Assembly (NCBI GenBank): GCA_040216635.1
Contig: JAVJOU010000026.1
Coordinates: forward strand, 1-64,000
Length of the DNA: 64,000 nt
From: UBA1479 sp040216635
Lineage (GTDB): Bacteria; Pseudomonadota; Alphaproteobacteria; Rhodospirillales; Casp-alpha2
Direction: 5' to 3'
Below are positions 52,651 through 61,258 of this stretch, one piece after another. Position numbers and translations under genes: made by a program. Within the stretch, counting starts at the first letter, position 1. Each line of letters begins with the position of its first letter. A model generated the notes under the pieces. It saw only the letters and a list, made by a program, of their open reading frames with translations. It was not told the DNA's origin and ran no database searches.

Positions 52651-53880
52651 ATGTCCACCAAACGCATCGGTATCGCCATTTGGATCGTCGCCTTCGCCGG
52701 CTGTCTGATCGGCAGCCTGAACCTGGGAACCCGCACGACCTTCGGCCTGTTCCAGACGGATATCCTGCGCGACCTTTCCATCACACCGAGCGACTTCGGC
52801 CTGGCCCTGGCCATCCAGAATTTGCTGTGGGGTGTGGCCACGCCGTTTATGGGGGCGATTGCCGACAAATTCGGCTCCATGCGCATGATCATCCTGGGGG
52901 CCTTGCTCTATGCCGTCGGCCTGTACGTCATGGGAACGGCGGACAGCCTGATGTCGTTCCACGTCGGCGCCGGGGTGCTGATCGGGCTCGGCATGGGCGG
53001 CACCGGGTTCGGCGTGGTATTGGGTGCGGTCGGCCGTCGCGTCCCGGCCGAGCACCGCTCCCTCGCCCTCGGCATTGCCAGTGCGGGCGGGTCTTTCGGT
53101 CAGTTCTACATGGCCCCGGTCGGCCAGGCCCTGCTGGAATCCCAGGGCTGGACGGGGGCGCTGATCGCGCTCGCCCTCATCATGCTGATGGCATTGCCGC
53201 TTGCCTTCCTGCTGTCGCGCCAGCCGCTTGCCGCCGATGCCACGCCGGTCGACCAGCGCCAGGGACAGACCGCCGACATCACCTTGGGCGAAGCGCTCGG
53301 CGGTGCCTATCGGCACCTGGGCTTCAACCTGTTGACCCTGGGCTTTTTCGTCTGCGGATTCCAGGTCGCCTTCATCACCGTGCACTTTCCCAAGTACCTG
53401 GAAATTCTGAACATCGATCTGCGCATCGCCGCCCTGGCCCTGTCGTTGATCGGGTTGTGCAATATCGTCGGCACCTTCGCCTGCGGCATCCTGGGCGGCA
53501 AGTTTCCGAAAAAATGGGTATTGGCCTGGCTGTATTTCCTGCGCTCGCTCTGCATCGTCGCCATGCTGGTCGCCCCCAAGACGGAAACCAACATTCTGAT
53601 CTTCGCCGGTGCCATGGGGCTTCTGTGGCTCGGCACGGTGCCGCTGACCTCGGGCTTGGTCGCCCATATGTTCGGCGTGCGCTATCTTTCCATGCTGTTC
53701 GGAATCACCTTCCTGAGCCATCAAATCGGCAGCTTCCTCGGCGTCTGGCTGGGCGGCTATCTGTATGAAACCACGGGGTCCTACGACCTGGTGTGGTACG
53801 GCTCCATCGCACTCGGCTTCGCCGCCGCCGCCCTGCATATTCCGATTCCGGAAAAACGGCCGGAACCTCAAACCGCCTGA
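52651..53880 (+). CDS. MFS transporter
   Basis: A 409-residue major facilitator with twelve helices. Loop 2-3 carries GAIADKFGSMRMIILGALLY, the usual MFS loop motif (GxxxDRxGRR type), and the family's oxalate/formate antiporter-like style is seen at the start (LGTRTTFGLFQTDILRDL). Organic acid transport is likely but the substrate is not set. The start at ATG 52651 has AAGGAA upstream. It is in line with the DMT gene. Confidence 0.92.
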   Translation: MSTKRIGIAIWIVAFAGCLIGSLNLGTRTTFGLFQTDILRDLSITPSDFGLALAIQNLLWGVATPFMGAIADKFGSMRMIILGALLYAVGLYVMGTADSLMSFHVGAGVLIGLGMGGTGFGVVLGAVGRRVPAEHRSLALGIASAGGSFGQFYMAPVGQALLESQGWTGALIALALIMLMALPLAFLLSRQPLAADATPVDQRQGQTADITLGEALGGAYRHLGFNLLTLGFFVCGFQVAFITVHFPKYLEILNIDLRIAALALSLIGLCNIVGTFACGILGGKFPKKWVLAWLYFLRSLCIVAMLVAPKTETNILIFAGAMGLLWLGTVPLTSGLVAHMFGVRYLSMLFGITFLSHQIGSFLGVWLGGYLYETTGSYDLVWYGSIALGFAAAALHIPIPEKRPEPQTA

Positions 53881-54016
53881 TATCCCGCCTGATCGGGCGG
53901 CTTGCGCCCTGCCTGCTTGTCGCGGGGAGCAACGCCGTCCTATAAGCATGCGCTGACCATCCTTTCCGGCCCGGCGTCAGCGGGCCGTTCCTCATGCCCG
54001 TTGCGGTCCGGTCGCC

Positions 54017-55363
54017 ATGTTCAATATGAGCTCCATCCTGTTTTCGCTGACGGCGGTACAGTTCGTCATGGCGGCCATTCTTTTGCTGTTCTGGGCAACG
54101 GGATTGCGCACGGCCGGGCTGAAGGAAATGGCTCTTGCCGTCTCGGTCGCCGGCACGGGGGCGCTGATCGCCGGGATCGGCGCCTCGAAGGTCGATTACG
54201 ATCTGATCTTTTGCGGGCCCGTCGGTTTCGTGATCGCCGTCCTGCTGGCCGCGCGCGCCATGCGCCGCCTGCAGCACCGGCCCCCGCGCCGCGCTCTTGA
54301 AGCAATTGTCCTGATCGTGGCAGCGACGGTCGGTTATTACTTCGTCGTCACCCAGCAAAATGTATCGGGTATGCTGGTGACCAATTCGGCCCTGTTCGCG
54401 CTTGTGACCGGTCTTGCGGCAAAAGACCTGATCGCGGAAAACCGGGCGGAGCTTCGCACCGGATGCCGGATTCTGGGCATCATGTTCGCCATTTTCGCCA
54501 CGCTGCACGGCCTGCGGGTTTTCATCCGTCCCTGGTTCGAAGGCAGCCCCGAATGGCATGGGCAGGTAATTCTGCTCGATTTCGGATTTGCCTTCCTGGG
54601 CATGGTGGTTTCGATCGGCTGGAGCCTGGGCACTGTCTGGGCCGCCTATAGCAGTGCCGAATATCAGCTTCGCGCGGCCTATGAGGAATTGGATCGTTTT
54701 ACCAGCGCCGTCGCCCATGACCTGAAATCGCCGCTTAACGCCGTGATCGGCAATATCGAAGCAGTCAATCATCTATCGTCGAACATCGACCCGGAACAGA
54801 AAGCGCATTTTATGCGGTCCGCCCACGAAGCCGCCCTGCGTATGAACCTGTTCATCAATGACCTGTTGGCCGATGCCCGTTCAGCCCGCACGGCCCCGCA
54901 ATCAGGGGCAGTCGATCCCAATGCCTGCCTTACGGCGGCACAGGAAAGCCTACGTTCCTTGATCGAGGCCGTCGGTGCCGAATTCACCGTGGGCTCCCTG
55001 CCGACCGTCGCCGCGAACCCCTTGTCCCTGACCCGACTGTTCCAGAACCTGTTGGATAACGCGATCAAGTACCGGTCCCACGACCGCCCATTGAAAATCG
55101 ATATATCCGCCGACCGGGCGGACGGAATGATCCGGATTTCGGTTGCCGACAACGGCCTCGGCATTGCCCGGGCCGACCAGCACCGTGTGTTCGAACGATT
55201 CGCGCGGGCCGGTAAGCAAAGCCTGGTTCAAGGCGACGGGCTGGGCCTGGCGGAATGCCGGCGCATCGCCGAAAAATTCGGCGGCACCATCACGCTGACG
55301 TCGGAACTCGGCGTCGGATCGACCTTCACCATCACATTGCCGGCGGCGAACGTTCCTAATTAA
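54017..55363 (+). CDS. Membrane sensor histidine kinase
   Basis: A 448-residue kinase. About six hydrophobic helices fill the first 215 residues, without an obvious periplasmic sensor. The phospho-acceptor is in FTSAVAHDLKSPLNAVIGNI, and the ATPase domain shows LLDNAIKYRSHDRPLKIDIS, VADNGLGIARADQHRVFERF and GDGLGLAECRRIAEKFGGTI. A membrane-embedded signal is likely. It is orphan, with no response regulator nearby. Start ATG 54017. Confidence 0.92.
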   Translation: MFNMSSILFSLTAVQFVMAAILLLFWATGLRTAGLKEMALAVSVAGTGALIAGIGASKVDYDLIFCGPVGFVIAVLLAARAMRRLQHRPPRRALEAIVLIVAATVGYYFVVTQQNVSGMLVTNSALFALVTGLAAKDLIAENRAELRTGCRILGIMFAIFATLHGLRVFIRPWFEGSPEWHGQVILLDFGFAFLGMVVSIGWSLGTVWAAYSSAEYQLRAAYEELDRFTSAVAHDLKSPLNAVIGNIEAVNHLSSNIDPEQKAHFMRSAHEAALRMNLFINDLLADARSARTAPQSGAVDPNACLTAAQESLRSLIEAVGAEFTVGSLPTVAANPLSLTRLFQNLLDNAIKYRSHDRPLKIDISADRADGMIRISVADNGLGIARADQHRVFERFARAGKQSLVQGDGLGLAECRRIAEKFGGTITLTSELGVGSTFTITLPAANVPN

Positions 55364-56357
55364 GCGGCCCGGCATCCTGGCCGGTGGTCAGGACGACCTT
55401 GCCCGTCGACTTGCGGGAAAGCAGCATGTTCATGCCGTCCTTGACGTCGGCCAAATCGAAGGCGTGGCTGACATGGGGCTTCAATTCGCCCGCCGCCATC
55501 CAGCCCAGCAATTCGTCGAACGAGCCCTGGATCAGGCCCGGGTCGAGCTGACGGTGGGCACCCCAGTAGAACCCGATGACCGAGATATTCTTGACCAGCA
55601 GGATATTGGCCGGGATCTGCGGCACCGTGCCCGAGGCAAAACCGACCACCAGAATACGGCCCTGCTGCACCGTGCAGCGCAGGGAGGCATCGAACGCCGT
55701 GCCGCCGACGGGGTCGTAAACACAATCGGCGCCGCGCCCGTCGGTCAGTTGCTTGACCCGCTCGCGGATGTCTTCTTCGCGGTAATCGATCAGATGATCG
55801 GCGCCGTATTCCTTGGCGACGGCAAGCTTTTCCTGTCCGCCCGCGGTGGCGATCACGGTCGCGCCCATTTTCTTGCCGATCTCTACCGCCGTCAGACCGA
55901 CACCCCCGGCCGCCCCGTGGACCAGCAGGGTTTCTCCGGCCTGAAGTTTGAGCTTGTCCTTCAGCCCCACATGGGACGTGCCGTATACGATGGGAAAAGC
56001 CGCCGCCGAAACGAAATCCATGTTGTCCGGGATGGGATAGACCGTCGCTTCCTGGGTCACCGCTTCCGACGCATATCCGCCGTAATGCAGGGTCGCCATC
56101 ACCCGGTCGCCCGGCTTCACGCGGGTCACGCCGGGGGCGACTTCCAGCACTTCGCCGGCCGCTTCCAGGCCGGGGCTGAACGGAAAGGGCGGTTTGACCT
56201 GATACTCACCCTTGCACATTAAGGTGTCCGCGAAATTGATGCCCGCCGCATGCACACGCAGGCGCACGCCGCCGTCGACCATGGGCGGAGGCGGCGCGTC
56301 CTCGACACAGGTCAGAGCATCGATACCGTCAAAGCTGTCGCAAACAACCGCGCGCAT
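55356..56357 (-). CDS. NADPH:quinone oxidoreductase-family protein
   Basis: A 333-residue medium-chain zinc-free reductase. The catalytic domain begins MRAVVCDSFDGIDALTCVED, and the Rossmann part has VHGAAGGVGLTAVEIGKKMG, the AxxGGVG motif, and TAGGQEKLAVAKEYGADHLI. NADPH-dependent reduction of quinones or enones is likely. GAAGGAGACC precedes the start at 56357. The longer frame to 56588 is antisense to the divergent methyltransferase gene. Confidence 0.92.
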   Translation of the reverse strand: MRAVVCDSFDGIDALTCVEDAPPPPMVDGGVRLRVHAAGINFADTLMCKGEYQVKPPFPFSPGLEAAGEVLEVAPGVTRVKPGDRVMATLHYGGYASEAVTQEATVYPIPDNMDFVSAAAFPIVYGTSHVGLKDKLKLQAGETLLVHGAAGGVGLTAVEIGKKMGATVIATAGGQEKLAVAKEYGADHLIDYREEDIRERVKQLTDGRGADCVYDPVGGTAFDASLRCTVQQGRILVVGFASGTVPQIPANILLVKNISVIGFYWGAHRQLDPGLIQGSFDELLGWMAAGELKPHVSHAFDLADVKDGMNMLLSRKSTGKVVLTTGQDAGPLN

Positions 56358-56497
56358 GGGGGTCTCCTTCGGGCCGGTGTAAAACTTGATTTCAGGCCGG
56401 ATTTGGCCAAGGTTGCGCAACCTGACCATACTGGAAGCCAAAGGGCAACGTCCCTTGGGCGGAAAATCGGGCGGAATTCGAACACGAAAGGACCGGC

Positions 56498-57076
56498 ATG
56501 CGGGGATACTTCGGAATCGGGGTCGAGGGCATTTCCAAGACCATGAACGTGGGCAATCTGTTTCGCACGGCCCATGCCTTCGGCGCATCGTTCGTATTCA
56601 CCATCGATGCGGCATATGAGCGCACCGTGGGGCAAAAAGCCGATACCTCGAAAAGCGGGGGGCATGTGCCGTTCTACAGCTTCCCCGACGCGGACCGGCT
56701 GATGCTGCCCGACGGCTGCAAGCTGGTCGGCGTGGAATTGTTGGAAGACGCCGCCGAATTGCCGAGCTTCCGCCACCCGCAACAGGCCGCCTATATCCTG
56801 GGGCCCGAGCGCGGCAACCTAAGCCCCGACATGATCGCCCGCTGCGACCATACGATCCAGATTCCCATGTCGTTCTGCGTCAACGTCGGCGTCGCCGGCG
56901 CCATCGTCATGTATGACCGCCTGATCAGCATGGGCCGGTTCGCCCCCCGGCCCGTGGCCGAAGGCGGCCCGGTCGAAGACCTGCCCGGTCATCAGTTCGG
57001 CGGGCGCTTTTCCCGCAAGGAACTGGAACGCATGGAAGCCTTCGAAGATACGCCGCCGGAGGTCTTCAACGACTAG
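56498..57076 (+). CDS. SpoU/TrmH-family RNA methyltransferase
   Basis: A 192-residue SPOUT methyltransferase that 2'-O-methylates tRNA or rRNA using SAM. Motif 1 is GISKTMNVGNLFRTAHAFGA near residue 12, motif 2 is AYILGPERGNLSPDMIARCD and motif 3 is IQIPMSFCVNVGVAGAIVMY, which form the knotted SAM site. The target nucleotide is not known. It is divergent from the quinone oxidoreductase gene with 140 bases between them. Confidence 0.92.
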   Translation: MRGYFGIGVEGISKTMNVGNLFRTAHAFGASFVFTIDAAYERTVGQKADTSKSGGHVPFYSFPDADRLMLPDGCKLVGVELLEDAAELPSFRHPQQAAYILGPERGNLSPDMIARCDHTIQIPMSFCVNVGVAGAIVMYDRLISMGRFAPRPVAEGGPVEDLPGHQFGGRFSRKELERMEAFEDTPPEVFND

Positions 57077-57164
57077 GGATGCCGTCGCTGAAAAACCCGC
57101 CGGCGGCGCAGGCCCGAGGGGGTCGGGCGGGGTGTCTTCAAATCACCGAGTCAAGTAAGCAGCC

Positions 57165-57773
57165 TTAGGCCAGACCTTCGGCCTTAAGCGCCTGCTGCAC
57201 GGCCGGGCGGGATTTGACGCGTTCGGCGAAAGCCGCAACATGGGGCCATTTTCCAATATCCAGGCCCGTGGGCCCGGCCCAGGTCGCCATCACGAACAAA
57301 TAGGCATCGGCGACGGTAAAGGCATCGCCCATCACGTAGGCGCGGCCATCTGCGAACAGACCGTCGACATGATCGAGCCGGGCCGAAACCTTGGCCCGTG
57401 CCTTGTCCTTTTCAGCTTCGGTCGTATCGGCCTTGAACAGGGGGGTGTAGGATTTATGCAGCTCCGTCCCCGTGAAATTCAGAAATTCCTGCACCCGGGT
57501 GCGGGCCAGCGTTCCGGCCGCCGGGGCCAGGGCCTTGTCCGGTGCCTTGTCGGCCAGGAACTGCACGATGGCGGGGCCTTCGGTCACGGTTTCGCCGTCG
57601 TCCAGCGCCAACACCGGAACATAGCCGTTGGGGTTGACGGATTTGATGTCGCCCCCGCTTTCCGTCTTGCCGGTCGCGAGGTCGACCTTTTCAAGATCGA
57701 ATTTCAAATCGGCTTCGCGCAGCACGATATGGGAAGCCAGGGAACACGTGCCGGGGGTGTAATAGAGTTTCAT
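57165..57773 (-). CDS. gstA: Beta-class glutathione S-transferase (GstA-type)
   Basis: A 202-residue GST. The N-domain begins MKLYYTPGTCSLASHIVLRE, with Cys10 in the catalytic position typical of the beta class, then NPNGYVPVLALDDGETVTEG (cis-Pro and glutathione Ser/Glu). The helical C-domain has LNFTGTELHKSYTPLF and MGDAFTVADAYLFV. It detoxifies electrophiles. Its neighbour is the nitronate monooxygenase on the same strand, 68 bases upstream. Confidence 0.93.
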   Translation of the reverse strand: MKLYYTPGTCSLASHIVLREADLKFDLEKVDLATGKTESGGDIKSVNPNGYVPVLALDDGETVTEGPAIVQFLADKAPDKALAPAAGTLARTRVQEFLNFTGTELHKSYTPLFKADTTEAEKDKARAKVSARLDHVDGLFADGRAYVMGDAFTVADAYLFVMATWAGPTGLDIGKWPHVAAFAERVKSRPAVQQALKAEGLA

Positions 57774-57841
57774 GGGCTTTAAGTCTCCTTGCGTTGTGGT
57801 CAGGGGGTGAATGGTTGGGATGGTGAATTGACGCCCTTGGT

Positions 57842-58924
57842 TCAGTCCGCACCTTGGATAAGGTCATCCATCAGGTCCGCCGCGCGGCGGTGGCGCAGAT
57901 TGGGCGCGATTTGCCCGCCGTAAAGGGCATGAATATCCGTGCGGCCCGCCCGGACGGCGGCGGCCTTGAGGTCCTTGAGAAACCAGCCCTGCACCGGAAA
58001 GGGAGCCAGTTGATCCCGGCGGTCCGCCATATCGTCGAGCCAGCGGTTGCCGAGCCCCCGGGCAAGACGCCCGGTGAAGGCACGCGTCAATTCCGTGCGC
58101 CCGGCCGCCGGGGTGAACAGGGCGGCGCGGTGAAGATCGTCCGCACCGGATTCATCGCAAGCCAGAAAGGCCGTGCCGACCTGCACACCGGCGGCCCCGA
58201 CGGCGCGCATGGCGCGCACCCCCGCCCCGTCGGCGATGCCGCCCGCCGCGACCACGGGTCGGCTGACCCGGCGGACGATCAATTGAGTCAGGACGAAGGT
58301 CCCCATCAGTTGATCTTCGGCCCTGCCCAGGAAGGACACGCGGTGCCCCCCGGCTTCAAGACCGGTTGCCAGGATTACGTCGACGCCCGCATCGTCCAGG
58401 GCGATCGCTTCCTCGACCGAGGTCGCGGCCCCCAACGTGACGATGCCCAGGCGACGGCATTCCTCGAGCACCGGTTTGGGCGGAATGCCGAATACGAAAC
58501 TGAACACGGCGGGACGGGCCGCGAAAACGGCCTCGACCTGATCTTCGAACGACGGCGCAGATGCACGCCCTTCCAGGTCCGGGCGCGCCACACCCAATTC
58601 GTCGTAATAAGGTTCGAACAGCCGCCAATAGCGCTCCAGGTCCGCCGTGCTTGGCCCGCCATCCACAAGATCCGACTTGGAAACCCAAAGGTTCAGGTTG
58701 AACGGCTTGTCGGTCAGGTTGCGAATGTCCCGGGCGGTCTGGATGATCTGCTCGGGGCTTTGGCCTTCCACCCCGAAGGATCCCAGCCCGCCCTTGCCGG
58801 CGACCGCCACCGCCAGTTCCGCGCTGGAATTGCCGCCGCCGAAAGGCCCTTGGATCACGGGATATTCCGTGCCGGTCAGATCGATCAGCGGTGCGGTCGT
58901 ATCGGGGGGCGTGGCAATGGTCAT
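57842..58924 (-). CDS. Nitronate monooxygenase-type flavin oxidoreductase
   Basis: A 360-residue FMN TIM-barrel enzyme of the 2-nitropropane dioxygenase/NMO family. YPVIQGPFGGGNSSAELAVA is the FMN/N-terminal block; DVILATGLEAGGHRVSFLGR includes the conserved catalytic His; VAAGGIADGAGVRAMRAVGA and QVGTAFLACDESGA bind FMN phosphate. It can oxidise propionate 3-nitronate or act as an enoyl reductase. It is divergent from an HxlR-type regulator, and tandem palindromes lie between them. Confidence 0.92.
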   Translation of the reverse strand: MTIATPPDTTAPLIDLTGTEYPVIQGPFGGGNSSAELAVAVAGKGGLGSFGVEGQSPEQIIQTARDIRNLTDKPFNLNLWVSKSDLVDGGPSTADLERYWRLFEPYYDELGVARPDLEGRASAPSFEDQVEAVFAARPAVFSFVFGIPPKPVLEECRRLGIVTLGAATSVEEAIALDDAGVDVILATGLEAGGHRVSFLGRAEDQLMGTFVLTQLIVRRVSRPVVAAGGIADGAGVRAMRAVGAAGVQVGTAFLACDESGADDLHRAALFTPAAGRTELTRAFTGRLARGLGNRWLDDMADRRDQLAPFPVQGWFLKDLKAAAVRAGRTDIHALYGGQIAPNLRHRRAADLMDDLIQGAD

Positions 58925-58976
58925 AGGCGGGCTCCTTGTCTGCGATGGCGTGCTGACGGAGACCTAGGGCTGATAG

Positions 58977-59009
58977 TTACAAATGTAAATGAGATTACTT
59001 GTGGTAAGT
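58977..59009. promoter_or_regulatory. Tandem palindromes, candidate HxlR operator
   Basis: TTAC-AAAT-GTAA (58977-58988) and TTAC-TTGTG-GTAA (58995-59007), about 19 bases centre to centre, with overlap to ACTT-GTGGT-AAGT (58997-59009). They lie in the 142-base divergent region between the flavin oxidoreductase and HxlR genes, as expected for HxlR-type autoregulation. A further GTTAC follows at 59020-59024. Confidence 0.6.
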
Positions 59010-59066
59010 GAACTTTGAGGTTACTGTCCGGAAACCTGATGACCGCAGCGAAACAAGGTGAGCCCG

Positions 59067-59429
59067 ATGCCCGTTCCCGTCCGCAAAAGCAAAGCCCCGC
59101 CGCCGCCCTTTGGCTGCCCCCTGGCGGAATGCATGTCGATCCTGGGCAAGGCCTGGGCGGTCAATCTGATCTGGTTTCTCAGCGCCGGGCCGCGCCGCTT
59201 CAACGAACTGCTGAACGACATTCAAGGGATATCGTCAAAGGTACTGTCGACCCGCCTGCGCGAAATGGAAGAAGACGGCGTGATCACCCGCAGCGTCAAA
59301 CCCACGTCGCCGCCGACCGTGGAATACGCGTTGACGGATTTGGGCTCGGACCTGATCCCGGCGATCACCGCCATTGCCGAGGTCGGGCATAAACTGAAAG
59401 TCCGAAAAGGCCTGTGCGCGGCGGATTAG
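59067..59429 (+). CDS. HxlR-family transcriptional regulator
   Basis: A 120-residue winged-helix regulator of the HxlR/MarR-like group that senses redox or electrophiles. CPLAECMSILGKAWAVNLIW contains the conserved cysteine near the N-terminus, and FNELLNDIQGISSKVLSTRL with REMEEDGVITRSVKPTSPPT is the DNA-binding helix and wing. The start at ATG 59067 has AAGG 8 bases upstream; the GTG at 59058 is too close. It is divergent from the flavin oxidoreductase gene and likely controls it. Confidence 0.92.
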   Translation: MPVPVRKSKAPPPPFGCPLAECMSILGKAWAVNLIWFLSAGPRRFNELLNDIQGISSKVLSTRLREMEEDGVITRSVKPTSPPTVEYALTDLGSDLIPAITAIAEVGHKLKVRKGLCAAD

Positions 59430-59453
59430 GCCGGAAGGTGCCCGGCGCGACGG

Positions 59454-60524
59454 TTACGGCGCGTCCCAGCCTGCCTGCGGGCGGACATGGCCGACCGTTT
59501 CGCCCGCGGCGTTGACCACAGGCATGTCCAGGAAGGGCGCCATGTCGGCACGCCCGGCATCATCGAACGCCCCCAGAAAATTCAACAGATGAGCCATCAG
59601 GGTATCGGACGCCCGCTTGGTGCCGTCCTCGGCCTTGACGGCGACGCCCAGGCCCAGGCCCGGCAGGATCGCCGCATGCACGGCCTCGGCCCCTGTCTTG
59701 GTGGCGAATACGTCGGCACCCGTGCGCTTGGCCACGCCGATGCCCGCCGACATGGCGGCATGGTCCAGCCGTCCCCGGCCCGAAACCATGAAGTTATGCT
59801 TGGCCATGGACTGCACGATGCGCTGGGCCGCCGCCGTGCGCACCGCGCCCAGGCCGGCGGCAACCGGGTCGGCCATTTTCGCCATGGCCCGGGCCAGGGC
59901 CGCAAGCGGCATGCCGTAGACGGGAATGCCGCAGCCGTCGATGCCGCGCGGCGTGTCCGCCAGATCCGCCCCGCCCATTTCCGCAAGCGCCGTATAAAGC
60001 CGCCGCTGCACGGGATGGTCCGCGCCGATATAGCCCTGCGTATCTTCGCCCATATGCAGGGCCGTCGCCAGGAAGCCCGCATGCTTGCCCGAACAATTGT
60101 TGTGAATGCGCGTCGGCTGAACACCCCGGCGGATCAAGGATTGTGCCGCCCTGTCATCGGTCGGCATATGGGCGCCGCATTCCAGGCAGTCTTCGCCCAG
60201 GTTCAGGTCCTCAAGCCAGGCCTCAACCGACATGGTATGGGCTTCCGAGCCCGAATGGGACGCACAGGCAAGCGCGATGCGTTCATCATTCAAGCGCCAA
60301 TGGTCGGCCGTTCCCGTTTCGATCAGCGCCAGGGTCTGCAGCGGCTTGATGGCCGAGCGGGGGAAAATCACCAAGCCGGAATCGCCCCAGGCATGAACGA
60401 TGTTGCCGGCCGCGTCGGCGACCACCGCATGACAGCGATGGCGGCTTTCCACCAGGGTGCCGCGGGTGACCTCGATAATCGCCGGGCCGGATGAAATGCC
60501 AGAGGACATAACGCTGTTTGTCAT
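59454..60524 (-). CDS. Rhizobial-type (class 3) L-asparaginase
   Basis: An asparaginase of about 356 residues of the ReAV-like class, which hydrolyses asparagine to aspartate and ammonia. Class-specific blocks are GLVIFPRSAIKPLQTLALIE, IALACASHSGSEAHT, HNNCSGKHAGFLATALHMG (catalytic Cys, Ser and Lys region) and IDGCGIPVYGMPLAAL (second metal Cys). The start is unclear: ATGs are at 60509, 60524 and 60539; 60524 was chosen. It is divergent from the IalB-like gene. Confidence 0.88.
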   Translation of the reverse strand: MTNSVMSSGISSGPAIIEVTRGTLVESRHRCHAVVADAAGNIVHAWGDSGLVIFPRSAIKPLQTLALIETGTADHWRLNDERIALACASHSGSEAHTMSVEAWLEDLNLGEDCLECGAHMPTDDRAAQSLIRRGVQPTRIHNNCSGKHAGFLATALHMGEDTQGYIGADHPVQRRLYTALAEMGGADLADTPRGIDGCGIPVYGMPLAALARAMAKMADPVAAGLGAVRTAAAQRIVQSMAKHNFMVSGRGRLDHAAMSAGIGVAKRTGADVFATKTGAEAVHAAILPGLGLGVAVKAEDGTKRASDTLMAHLLNFLGAFDDAGRADMAPFLDMPVVNAAGETVGHVRPQAGWDAP

Positions 60525-60611
60525 GCCTTCCCATGCCATCGAACCGGCATCCTGGCAAGGGCCATGACCCATGGGCTTGAGCGGCGGCGCCGACCCGGCT
60601 ATCTATGAGCC

Positions 60612-61118
60612 ATGACCCGACACCTGATGGCCTTGCCGCTTGCCGCCCTTGCCCTGCTGACCCCCGCCGCCGCCCAGGCCGCGCCGGAACTGATCGGCCT
60701 GTTCGACGACTGGGAGGCCTATACGGCCACCGAGGCCGGGGCCAAGATCTGCTACATGGGTTCCGAGCCCAAGAAGATGGAAGGCAAGTATTCCAAACGC
60801 GGCCGCGTGGTTATGCTGGTGACCCACCGGCCCAAGGACAAGGAAAAGGGCGTCGTTTCCATCACCACGGGCTATACCTACAAGGACGGCTCTGAAACAT
60901 CGATGACGATCGGCGACCAGACCTTCAAGTTGTTCACCACGGGCGAATACGCCTTCGCCGACGAAGGCAAGGACCCGGCCATGGTACAGGCCATGATCCG
61001 GGGTGCCGACATGGTGGTGAAGGGCGTATCGTCACGGGGCACGCTGACGACCGACACCTATTCCTTGAAGGGCTTTACCGCCGCCTGGAAAGCCATCGGC
61101 AAGGCCTGCGGCATATAG
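60612..61118 (+). CDS. Invasion-associated locus B (IalB)-like exported protein
   Basis: A 168-residue exported protein. The signal peptide is MTRHLMALPLAALALLTPAA with cleavage near AQA. The mature domain has FDDWEAYTATEAGAKICYMG, VVMLVTHRPKDKEKGVVSIT and IRGADMVVKGVSSRGTLTTD, the IalB-family beta-rich pattern, with two cysteines (KICYMG, KACGI) that can bond. Such proteins are periplasmic or outer-membrane-linked; the function outside Bartonella is unknown. The start is ATG 60612. Confidence 0.88.
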   Translation: MTRHLMALPLAALALLTPAAAQAAPELIGLFDDWEAYTATEAGAKICYMGSEPKKMEGKYSKRGRVVMLVTHRPKDKEKGVVSITTGYTYKDGSETSMTIGDQTFKLFTTGEYAFADEGKDPAMVQAMIRGADMVVKGVSSRGTLTTDTYSLKGFTAAWKAIGKACGI

Positions 61119-61120
61119 CC

Positions 61121-61165
61121 GCAAATCCCAAGCAGGCCGAATCCAGGCCTGCGACGACGATTTGC
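61121..61165. repeat. Two-tier inverted repeat between IalB-like gene and rlmN
   Basis: GCAAATC (61121-61127) pairs with GATTTGC (61159-61165), and inside it GCAGGCC (61132-61138) pairs with GGCCTGC (61146-61152). Both stems are perfect. No T run follows, so it may be an RNA element or a decayed terminator rather than an intrinsic terminator. Confidence 0.5.
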
Positions 61166-61258
61166 GCGAGAATAAAGCAAGCCTCGCAGCCGTAAAGCCG
61201 CCGGGGCAGTCTCGTTTTCACGTTGGGATACGGCCCCGGACGCGCTATATGAGGGCCC

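Noticed and set aside
52483..53949. Reverse frame of 488 codons opposite the MFS transporter gene
   Set aside because: It is rich in Gln, His, Asp and Arg, as is typical of antisense to GC-rich membrane genes. No motif, and the forward MFS gene is clear.
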